A stretch of 8,078 nucleotides of DNA from JBAYZQ01 sp041672385. Lineage in GTDB: Bacteria; Spirochaetota; Spirochaetia; Sphaerochaetales; Sphaerochaetaceae. The stretch covers positions 1 through 8,078 of the forward strand of contig JBAYZQ010000106.1 in assembly GCA_041672385.1 (NCBI GenBank), read 5' to 3'. Below the pieces are notes generated by a model. The model was not told the origin of the DNA. It did no database searches and saw nothing but the letters and a program-made list of their open reading frames with translations. Below, piece after piece: positions 1-5,079 of the stretch (position 1 is its first letter; the number at the start of each line of letters is the position of its first letter). A program made the translations under genes and the position numbers.

Positions 1-8
1 TAAAAAAA

Positions 9-24
9 TTGCCGATATGGGCAA
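9..24 (-). terminator. Possible short intrinsic terminator, minus strand
   Basis: TTGCC at 9-13 pairs with GGCAA at 20-24 around a 6-base loop. Read on the minus strand, the hairpin is followed by seven T (complement of the A-run at 2-8). The stem is only five pairs, and no minus-strand gene ends just before it, so this is a weak call. Confidence 0.25.
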
Positions 25-36
25 AAAATTTAATTT

Positions 37-58
37 CTTGAAAAATAGGTTTTTCAAG
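37..58. repeat. Perfect inverted repeat (9-base arms, 4-base spacer)
   Basis: CTTGAAAAA at 37-45 is mirrored perfectly by TTTTTCAAG at 50-58 around TAGG. There is no clean T-run after it on either strand, so it is not a convincing terminator. Its symmetric form would suit an operator. The XRE regulator gene starts 235 bases downstream, but nothing links the two directly. Confidence 0.4.
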
Positions 59-258
59 TTATAGTTACCAATATGAAAGAAAATAAGAAAGAAATTTCAT
101 TTTGCTTGAGAATGTTAATCTTATTTTTGCTTCTAATTTGCTCATAACATATGCAAAGGCAGTAAAGGTATCATTTTCTACTTTTCCTTCATCTTTCTTT
201 TAAAGTTGTCATAAATTTTGATAAAAATTTACATGAAAATATGACCAATTAGCATTAA

Positions 259-264
259 TATAAA
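259..264 (+). promoter_or_regulatory. Candidate -10 box for the XRE gene
   Basis: TATAAA matches the bacterial -10 consensus at five of six positions and lies 29 bases before the XRE start codon. No good -35 hexamer sits at the usual 16-18 base spacing, so this is only a candidate in very AT-rich DNA. Confidence 0.25.
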
Positions 265-293
265 ACTGTAGGTAAGGATAAAGGAGAAATGCG

Positions 294-557
294 ATGGATA
301 AAAGGATAGGTTTAAAAATAAAAGAAGCAAGACAAACAGCACAATTAAATCAAATTCAATTATCGAAGTTTCTTGGAATAGACCAAAGTAATTTATCAAA
401 GATTGAATCTGACGAAAGAACTATAGAAATCGTAAATTTAAAAAAAATAGCTAATTTGTTTTCAATGAGCTTATTAGACTTTCAATCTGAGACGCCAATT
501 TATGAAAAATTAAACTTATCTTTCAAGGCAGATAATATTGTTAACTTATTGATTTAA
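294..557 (+). CDS. XRE-family helix-turn-helix DNA-binding protein, small
   Basis: An 87-residue protein made almost entirely of a Cro/C1-type (HTH_3) domain. Residues about 6-62 give the five-helix pattern, with IKEARQTAQLNQIQLSKFLG leading into the recognition helix IDQSNLSKIESDERT and then the LKKIANLFSMSLLDF end typical of the family. The start is well supported: AAGGAG at 281-286 is seven bases from the ATG. The protein presumably acts in the cytoplasm as a dimeric repressor, but its target is unknown. The tail (about residues 65-87) is short: from memory, similar XRE proteins continue for about 20 residues after the LNLSFKADN-like stretch and are often followed by an ImmA/IrrE metallopeptidase gene. 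No such partner is present, so the protein may be truncated or simply a short version. It is transcribed towards the VOC gene, about 210 bases away. It is not close enough to the sugar operon to be assigned as its regulator. Confidence 0.85.
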   Translation: MDKRIGLKIKEARQTAQLNQIQLSKFLGIDQSNLSKIESDERTIEIVNLKKIANLFSMSLLDFQSETPIYEKLNLSFKADNIVNLLI

Positions 558-565
558 ACTTTTTT

Positions 566-598
566 AAAAATAGAAACATTTCTAGAATGTGAATTTTT
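566..598 (+). terminator. Weak terminator-like hairpin after the XRE gene
   Basis: ACATT at 576-580 pairs with AATGT at 586-590, and outside them AAAAAT (566-571) can pair with ATTTTT (593-598) across small internal loops. It sits just after the XRE stop codon and ends in five T. The stem is interrupted and nearly all AT, so confidence is low. Confidence 0.25.
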
Positions 599-682
599 CC
601 TAATAATCATGTGAAAAATGGTTGGTTGAAAAATCAAATGCAGATTTTCTAAAGAAAAAAATGAAATGTAAAAATTTACTGT

Positions 683-711
683 TTGACTTTTTCTCTCTAA
701 GAGTTCAGAAT
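683..711 (+). promoter_or_regulatory. Candidate sigma-70 promoter for the VOC gene
   Basis: TTGACT at 683-688 (five of six consensus bases) is followed after exactly 17 bases by CAGAAT at 706-711 (four of six). Transcription would begin near 718, leaving a leader of about 50 bases to the GTG at 770. It would leave almost no room for translation from the upstream TTG at 725, which supports the later start. Confidence 0.45.
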
Positions 712-769
712 TAATTTTGATATTTTGAAAAATTCAAAGTGGGCAAATGATTTGTTTAAGGAGAAAAAA

Positions 770-1177
770 GTGTTGAATATAAAAGAATTGCAGCATATAG
801 GAATAATTGTAAATGATGCTAAAGCATCTGCAGATTGGTATATGAAATTAGCAAAATTTTCAAAAATGGGTTCTTTTGATATTGATGGAAGTAAAATCAT
901 TTTTGTTAGAAATAATGAAAGTGGAGTAATGCTTGAGTTAATTCAACGACCAGAAAATTCAGAACAAGCAAATGCAGTAAAAGATAATAAAGGTTATATT
1001 GACCACATCGCATTTGGTACAGATGACGTAAAAAGGGAAGCTAAAGAAGCTAAAAAAATGGGACTTGATATAATTGAGGGTCCAGTCTTTTTACCAACAT
1101 TATGGGATAATGGATTAGAATATGTTTTGATAAAATCTGTTACTGGTGAAAAAATTGAATTCTGTAAAAAACTATAA
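770..1177 (+). CDS. VOC superfamily (glyoxalase/bleomycin-resistance fold) metalloprotein
   Basis: With the GTG start at 770 the protein has 135 residues, the usual size for a single-chain VOC protein with two beta-alpha-beta-beta-beta modules. AAGGAG at 758-763 lies six bases before this GTG (nine before a TTG at 773). An in-frame TTG at 725 would add 15 residues but has no ribosome site. All four metal-ligand positions of the fold are present: His9 in LQHIGIIVND, Glu56 in VMLELIQ, His79 in YIDHIAFGTDD and Glu130 in GEKIEFCKKL. This pattern occurs in lactoylglutathione lyase (glyoxalase I) and methylmalonyl-CoA epimerase-like enzymes, so a divalent-metal lyase or isomerase acting in the cytoplasm is plausible. 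The substrate cannot be told. It stands alone, convergent with the PfkB kinase. A role in removing methylglyoxal formed from triose phosphates would suit the neighbouring sugar operon, but that is inference. Confidence 0.8.
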   Translation: MLNIKELQHIGIIVNDAKASADWYMKLAKFSKMGSFDIDGSKIIFVRNNESGVMLELIQRPENSEQANAVKDNKGYIDHIAFGTDDVKREAKEAKKMGLDIIEGPVFLPTLWDNGLEYVLIKSVTGEKIEFCKKL

Positions 1178-1210
1178 AAGTAAACGTAAATAAATCCAAA
1201 ATTTAAATAC

Positions 1211-1238
1211 AAAAAAAATTATATTTATAAAAATATAA
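1211..1238 (-). terminator. Intrinsic terminator-like hairpin for the PfkB kinase gene
   Basis: TTATATTT at 1219-1226 pairs perfectly with AAATATAA at 1231-1238 around a 4-base loop. On the minus strand the hairpin is followed by eight T (complement of A-run 1211-1218) and lies 8 bases after the kinase stop codon. The stem contains no GC pairs, so strength is uncertain, but position and T-run fit. It also lies between two convergent genes. Confidence 0.45.
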
Positions 1239-1246
1239 GTACTTGT

Positions 1247-2218
1247 TTATCTTAGAGCAGGAATAATTATTGGTTTTATATTTGGATTATTACGAATTAG
1301 TTCTTCAATTGTATCTCTATGAGCATTGCCTTCCATTGGACCTTTTTTTGAAACAGCTAAGGCTCCAGAAGCATTACCATAAAGAGTTGCTTGTTCTAAA
1401 GATTCATTATTACTCAACATAGTTAAAAAAGTTCCATCAAAACTATCTCCAGCACCTGTTGCATCTACTTCAATAGTTGGAAATGTTGATATTTTAAATG
1501 ATTTTTTTCTAGTATAAACTAGAGTACAATTAGAACCATCTTTAATAACAATTATTCTTTGTTTGTTCTTTCTAAGCATTTTATATAAACTAAAAGGTAC
1601 ATTTTCAAATAATTCTTCAAGTTCTTTTTTACCACTTAGTAACAAATCACAATTATCTAATATTTCTTTAAAAACAGTAAGTACTGACCCTTTTAGTAAT
1701 TCTGGTCGAATGTTTGGATCAAAACTTATTTTTACATTATTTTCTTTTGCAATTTTAACAGCTTTTGTTATTGCCTTACACATAGAAGGACTTCCTGTAA
1801 TGGAGCAACCCATAATATGAAGATATTTTGAATTAACAATAAAGGATTCTTTTACATCATCCTCGCACAATTCTCCACAAGCCGCCGTAGCAAAATGGAA
1901 GATAAAGCTACGTTCTCCATTAGATTGATATGTAACAAAAGCTGTTCCAGTAACATTATCTTTTGTTACTTTGACTCCTGAAATATCTACTCCATCATCT
2001 TTTAATCTATTAAGATTCATAGTTCCAAAATCATCACTACCAACTTTAGCTATGATTGCAGTTTTTGCTCCCATCTTTGCACACTGGTCAATAAAAATGG
2101 CTGGTGCTCCACTTGGAAAACCTCCTAATAGAGTTCCACCTACTTCTGAAAATTTTTGATTTTTATTTTCAGCTAATATTTCTGTAAGTATTTCTCCAAC
2201 CGTCACAATATCATACAT
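1247..2218 (-). CDS. PfkB-family (ribokinase-like) carbohydrate kinase
   Basis: A 323-residue cytoplasmic sugar kinase using ATP. I start it at the ATG at 2218 because AAGGGAG (complement of 2224-2230) lies five bases ahead and the protein then opens with the standard MYDIVTVGEI strand; an upstream ATG at 2269 would add 17 unconserved residues. Visible PfkB features in order: the N-terminal glycine motif (GGFPSGAPA, residues 32-40), KVGSDDFG (58-65), a threonine/glycine strand GTAFVTYQSNGERSF (91-105), FDPNIRPELL (167-176), KDGSNCTLVY (226-235), and signature 2, DATGAGDSFDGTFL (252-265), with catalytic base Asp258 and the anion hole GAGD. The N-terminal motif carries Ser-Gly-Ala where many PfkB kinases have an Asn after the Gly pair. 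Residues of this region contact the sugar, so substrate choice may differ from ribokinase or KDG kinase. It is transcribed away from the importer operon through a shared control region, which suggests a common sugar. Ketose, 2-keto-3-deoxygluconate and other substrates remain possible. Confidence 0.9.
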   Translation of the reverse strand: MYDIVTVGEILTEILAENKNQKFSEVGGTLLGGFPSGAPAIFIDQCAKMGAKTAIIAKVGSDDFGTMNLNRLKDDGVDISGVKVTKDNVTGTAFVTYQSNGERSFIFHFATAACGELCEDDVKESFIVNSKYLHIMGCSITGSPSMCKAITKAVKIAKENNVKISFDPNIRPELLKGSVLTVFKEILDNCDLLLSGKKELEELFENVPFSLYKMLRKNKQRIIVIKDGSNCTLVYTRKKSFKISTFPTIEVDATGAGDSFDGTFLTMLSNNESLEQATLYGNASGALAVSKKGPMEGNAHRDTIEELIRNNPNIKPIIIPALR

Positions 2219-2271
2219 AAAGTCTCCCTTATAACAAATTACTTTAAAAAAAACTAACAATTCATTCAATT

Positions 2272-2300
2272 ATCATACAATAAATATTAGATAAATGCAA
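2272..2300 (-). promoter_or_regulatory. Candidate promoter of the PfkB kinase gene
   Basis: On the minus strand TATGAT (complement of 2272-2277, five of six -10 bases) lies 17 bases downstream of TTGCAT (complement of 2295-2300, three of six -35 bases). Transcription would start near 2265, giving a leader of about 47 bases. The poor -35 is itself one of the repeated ATGCAA/TTGCAT boxes of this region, so a bound protein there would directly affect RNA polymerase. Confidence 0.4.
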
Positions 2301-2369
2301 TATTTCATATTGAAAAAATAAATATTGTTGCATGGATATTTCATTCATATTACCTAATTATCTAATATT
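2283..2369. repeat. Widely spaced 12-base inverted repeat
   Basis: AATATTAGATAA at 2283-2294 is the exact reverse complement of TTATCTAATATT at 2358-2369, with 63 bases between. The left arm lies between the -10 and -35 boxes proposed for the PfkB kinase. It may be a pair of operator sites or a chance match in AT-rich DNA. Confidence 0.4.
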
Positions 2370-2427
2370 ATTGCTTGATATGCAACATTTATTTTAATTT
2401 TTATAGAAATTGATAAATAATAGGGAA

Positions 2428-2439
2428 ATTTCATGAAAT
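2428..2439. promoter_or_regulatory. 12-base palindrome, possible operator
   Basis: ATTTCATGAAAT is a perfect palindrome 58 bases upstream of the -35 box of the sugar operon. A related spaced form, TTTCA-TAT-TGAAA, is at 2303-2315. These could be binding sites of a dimeric regulator; there is no direct evidence. Confidence 0.3.
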
Positions 2440-2496
2440 AAAATTTTATATGAATTAAAGAAATGTTATATTTTTTAAAAAATATTACTTTTTTTC

Positions 2497-2525
2497 TTGA
2501 CATATGAATTTTTTGGGCTAATAAT
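2497..2525 (+). promoter_or_regulatory. Strong sigma-70 promoter of the sugar operon
   Basis: A perfect -35 box TTGACA (2497-2502) is followed after 17 bases by AATAAT (2520-2525, five of six). Transcription would start near 2532, leaving a leader of about 27 bases that contains AGAAGGAGA (2544-2552), a strong ribosome site seven bases from the ATG at 2559. Near-consensus promoters of this kind usually need a repressor if the operon is inducible. Confidence 0.7.
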
Positions 2526-2558
2526 GTTAATGTACTAAAAAATAGAAGGAGACAAACT

Positions 2559-3485
2559 ATGAAAAAATTTTTAGTTGTATTGTTAGTTTTAGTAATCTCA
2601 ATTGCTACTGTATTTGCAGAAGGTACAAATGAGAAAGTCAGTTCAGATTCGTATAAGGTTGGATTCATTGTTGGATCAAGACAACACGTATTCTATAACT
2701 TAATCGAAGAAGGAATAAATTCGAAAGCTGCGGAATTAGGTATTGAAGCTGTTGTGTTGGATGGTCAGTTAGATGGAAACGTTTTTAGTGATCATATCAA
2801 TAACTTAGTAGCAGAAAACTGTGATGCTATTGCTTTATCATGTAACGATCCAGGTGGTGTTACACCAGCTCTTGAAGCTGCTGATAGAGATGGCGTACCT
2901 GTATTTACATTTGACTGTACAACTACTACAACAGATGTTGTTAAATGTTTTGTAGGAACAGATAACTTTGCTGGTGGTTACTTGGCAGGACAATATGCGG
3001 CAAAAATAGCTCCAGAAGGTGCAAAAGTTGCAGCAATTTGGGATGTCCCACAATCTTGTGTTGATAGGTATAATGGTTGGATTAAAGCAATAAAAGAATC
3101 CAATAAAAACTTAAAAATGATTGATGTTGGACAATATCATGGCGATGCTTCAAAAGCTGAAAACCTAATGACAGATGCATTAACTTCAAATCCTGATATT
3201 AATTCAGTATTCTGTGGTGGTGACCCTGCAGCTACAGGAGCTCTTGCAGCAGTTAAAGCATCAGGTGCTTCAACAAAGGTTATTGGTTTTGATGGTAATC
3301 CAGAGTCTAAAGCTGCAATGCTTGACCCAATTAATGGAAAGTATTGGGTAGCTGAAGTTGCTCAAGATCCAGTCGGAATTGGTAAACAAATTACAGAACA
3401 GATCTACAAATATTTAACAACCGGTTCTGTAGAAAAGAAAGTAATAATGGTTAACCCATATATCTTTACAGCTGCTGATTTATAA
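2559..3485 (+). CDS. Periplasmic sugar-binding protein of a CUT2 (ribose-type) ABC importer
   Basis: A 308-residue protein of the Peripla_BP_4 / RbsB type that captures a sugar outside the inner membrane and delivers it to the permease encoded two genes downstream. Residues 1-20 are a signal peptide: MKK, a hydrophobic core (FLVVLLVLVISIATV) and a signal peptidase I site VFA|E. There is no lipobox cysteine, so the mature protein is probably free in a periplasm. The domain begins at YKVGFIVGSRQHVFYN (32-47). Likely ligand-contact positions by analogy with the family are Phe45, Asp119 in FTFDC, Arg170 in CVDRYNGW, Asp222 in CGGDPAATGA, Asp245 in IGFDGNPES and Gln269 in EVAQDP. The length is normal. 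It is the first and probably most expressed gene of the operon, with the best promoter and ribosome site and a hairpin after it. The sugar is not identifiable; ribose, galactose, allose, xylose and tagatose binders all share this fold. Confidence 0.92.
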   Translation: MKKFLVVLLVLVISIATVFAEGTNEKVSSDSYKVGFIVGSRQHVFYNLIEEGINSKAAELGIEAVVLDGQLDGNVFSDHINNLVAENCDAIALSCNDPGGVTPALEAADRDGVPVFTFDCTTTTTDVVKCFVGTDNFAGGYLAGQYAAKIAPEGAKVAAIWDVPQSCVDRYNGWIKAIKESNKNLKMIDVGQYHGDASKAENLMTDALTSNPDINSVFCGGDPAATGALAAVKASGASTKVIGFDGNPESKAAMLDPINGKYWVAEVAQDPVGIGKQITEQIYKYLTTGSVEKKVIMVNPYIFTAADL

Positions 3486-3509
3486 AATAAAAGTAGGTAG
3501 TTAAGGAAT

Positions 3510-3544
3510 ATAGCAAGCTTAATGAATAAAATTGAGCTTGCTAT
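3510..3544 (+). terminator. Intercistronic hairpin after the binding-protein gene (attenuator or mRNA stabiliser)
   Basis: ATAGCAAGCT at 3510-3519 pairs perfectly with AGCTTGCTAT at 3535-3544. A T-G wobble and an inner AAT/ATT extend the stem to 14 pairs around a 7-base loop. It is followed by TGTTTATAAA rather than a solid T-run, so partial termination or 3' end protection is more likely than full termination. The next gene then starts from a weak AGAGAGA ribosome site. Such hairpins commonly make the binding protein more abundant than the ATPase and permease. Confidence 0.7.
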
Positions 3545-3565
3545 TGTTTATAAAGAGAGAAATAT

Positions 3566-5071
3566 ATGAAACCATATTTAAGTGTTAAAAATATAACAAA
3601 AGTTTTTCCTGGCGTAACAGCCTTATCAGATGTGTCGATTGACTTTAAAAAAGGTGAAGTCCACGCTTTGTTAGGTGAAAATGGAGCCGGAAAATCTACG
3701 TTAATTAAAATTATTTCAGGTATTTACCATCAAACAAAAGGTAGCATTGAAATTGAAGGGAAGGAAGTCCATTTTACAACCCCAAAAGCTGCAATTGATG
3801 CAGGAATATCTGTAATTCATCAAGAGTTAAGTATCGCAAAAGATTTAACAGTTGATGAAAATATTTTTTTGGGGGAGGAACCACATTCTTCAAAATTTTT
3901 TCTTGATAAACTTACTATGAACAATGAATCCCAAAAAGTTCTTGACAGTATGGGAGTGAAAATTAGTGCAAAAACTGTGGCAAAGTATCTTACTGCTGCT
4001 GAACAACAGATGGTTGAGATTGCCAAGATTGTAAAAAGAAAATCAAAAATTGTTATTTTAGATGAACCTACATCCTCTTTATCAAGTCATGAAATTAATT
4101 CCTTGTTTGAACAAATTAAAATTTTAAGAGATAAAGGTGTTGTGGTAATTTATATTTCTCATAGAATGGCAGAAATATTTCAGATCTGTGATACTGTAAC
4201 TGTATTAAAGGATGGTATTTACGTTGATACCTTTAACGTATCAGAAATCACAGAAACAAAACTTGTAGCCAGTATGGTTGGACGTGAAATGCAAAATTAC
4301 TATAATCGTCAAAAGCATACTAGAGGCAAGGAAACTTTAAGGGTTGAACATTTAACTCGTAAGGGTGAATTTAAAGATATTTCCTTCAGTGCTTATCAAG
4401 GTGAAATTTTAGGGTTTTCAGGTTTGATTGGTGCAGGAAGGACAGAAATAATGGAAACTATTTTTGGAGCTAGAAAAAAACAAAAAGGTTCAATATTTGT
4501 TAATGGCGAAGAAGTGGATTTCCAAGAACCAAAAGATGCTATTGCTCATGGAATCGGAATGGTTACAGAAGACAGAAGAAGGACAGGCTTATTACTGGAC
4601 TCTACTGTTAGAAGGAACATTTCTCTTCCTAGCTTAGTCAAACATCTTGATAATAAAAGCTTTGTAGATACCAAGTGGGAAAAAGAAGCTAGTAAAAAAT
4701 TAATAAAACAACTTGAAATAAAAACTCCCTCTGATGATACCTTAATAAAGAGTTTGTCGGGTGGAAATCAACAAAAAGTTATCCTAGCAAAATGGATAGT
4801 TGCAGATTCAAAAATTATGATATTAGATGAACCCACCAGAGGTATTGATGTAAATGCAAAAAGTGAATTCTATAAATTAATGAATGATTTTGTGGCTAAA
4901 GGTGGAACTATAATTATGGTGTCTTCAGAACTTCCAGAAATTTTAGGAATAAGTGACAGAATAATTGTAATGAGAGAAGGTTCGATTTCTGGTAGCTTAG
5001 ATTTTAAAGATGCTAATGAAATAAAAGTTATGTCTTTAGCAAGCACATTTGAAAATAATAGAGAGGTTTAA
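3566..5071 (+). CDS. Sugar ABC transporter ATP-binding protein, two nucleotide-binding domains (RbsA/MglA type)
   Basis: A 501-residue cytoplasmic ATPase that drives the importer, the normal length for the CUT2 family. Domain 1 (about 4-245) has Walker A GENGAGKST (37-45), Q-loop Gln86, a degenerate signature LTAAEQQ (142-148), Walker B KIVILDEPTS (161-170) and H-loop His199. Domain 2 (about 256-498) has an altered Walker A, GAGRTE (289-294), lacking the phosphate-binding lysine; an intact signature LSGGNQQK (397-404); Walker B KIMILDEPTRGID (416-428); and Ser instead of the H-loop His (VSSELPEI). This asymmetry, with a full Walker A in domain 1 and a full signature in domain 2, is the known arrangement in RbsA and MglA and leaves one consensus ATP site, so it is not a defect. 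The ribosome site is weak (AGAGAGA, 3554-3560). It sits 80 bases after the binding-protein gene, across the hairpin, and 8 bases before the permease gene. Confidence 0.95.
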   Translation: MKPYLSVKNITKVFPGVTALSDVSIDFKKGEVHALLGENGAGKSTLIKIISGIYHQTKGSIEIEGKEVHFTTPKAAIDAGISVIHQELSIAKDLTVDENIFLGEEPHSSKFFLDKLTMNNESQKVLDSMGVKISAKTVAKYLTAAEQQMVEIAKIVKRKSKIVILDEPTSSLSSHEINSLFEQIKILRDKGVVVIYISHRMAEIFQICDTVTVLKDGIYVDTFNVSEITETKLVASMVGREMQNYYNRQKHTRGKETLRVEHLTRKGEFKDISFSAYQGEILGFSGLIGAGRTEIMETIFGARKKQKGSIFVNGEEVDFQEPKDAIAHGIGMVTEDRRRTGLLLDSTVRRNISLPSLVKHLDNKSFVDTKWEKEASKKLIKQLEIKTPSDDTLIKSLSGGNQQKVILAKWIVADSKIMILDEPTRGIDVNAKSEFYKLMNDFVAKGGTIIMVSSELPEILGISDRIIVMREGSISGSLDFKDANEIKVMSLASTFENNREV

Positions 5072-5079
5072 GAAAAAAA

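Larger units (their letters stand above)
2219..2558. promoter_or_regulatory. Divergent control region between kinase gene and sugar operon
   Basis: A 340-base, very AT-rich stretch with no gene. It holds the two ribosome sites and opposed promoters, plus several symmetric elements. ATGCAA occurs at 2295-2300 and 2380-2385 and inverted at 2328-2333; the last two lie in a GTTGCAT (2327-2333) / ATGCAAC (2380-2386) pair. A 12-base perfect inverted repeat has arms 2283-2294 and 2358-2369. TTTCA-TAT-TGAAA lies at 2303-2315 and the palindrome ATTTCATGAAAT at 2428-2439. An 18-base A/T palindrome at 2468-2485 lies just upstream of the operon -35 box and could act as an UP-like or bent element. This layout is typical of a jointly regulated divergent pair, but the regulator is not encoded beside it. 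Confidence 0.55.

Noticed and set aside
73..147. 24-codon plus-strand frame with a lysine-rich start and a hydrophobic stretch ending ILFLLLICS, like the start of a lipoprotein signal.
   Set aside because: There is no ribosome site before the ATG, the frame stops before any lipobox cysteine or mature part, and hydrophobic short frames are common in AT-rich DNA.
62..202. Minus-strand open stretch of about 45 codons that reads fairly protein-like (DEGKVENDTFTAFAYVMSKLE...).
   Set aside because: It has no start codon or ribosome site before an internal Met, is closed by stops at both ends, and matches no family I recognise. A decayed gene remnant is possible but unsupported.
2532..2558. Riboswitch in the leader of the sugar operon.
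   Set aside because: The predicted leader is only about 27 bases and consists mainly of the ribosome site, too short for a known metabolite-sensing fold.
2354..2668. 104-codon minus-strand frame across the divergent control region.
   Set aside because: It overlaps the strong promoter and the signal-peptide codons of the binding protein, has no ribosome site and has composition typical of complement-strand AT-rich DNA.
3566..5071. Missing Walker A lysine and H-loop histidine in the second ATPase domain as a sign of decay.
   Set aside because: This asymmetry is normal in RbsA/MglA-type double-domain ATPases.
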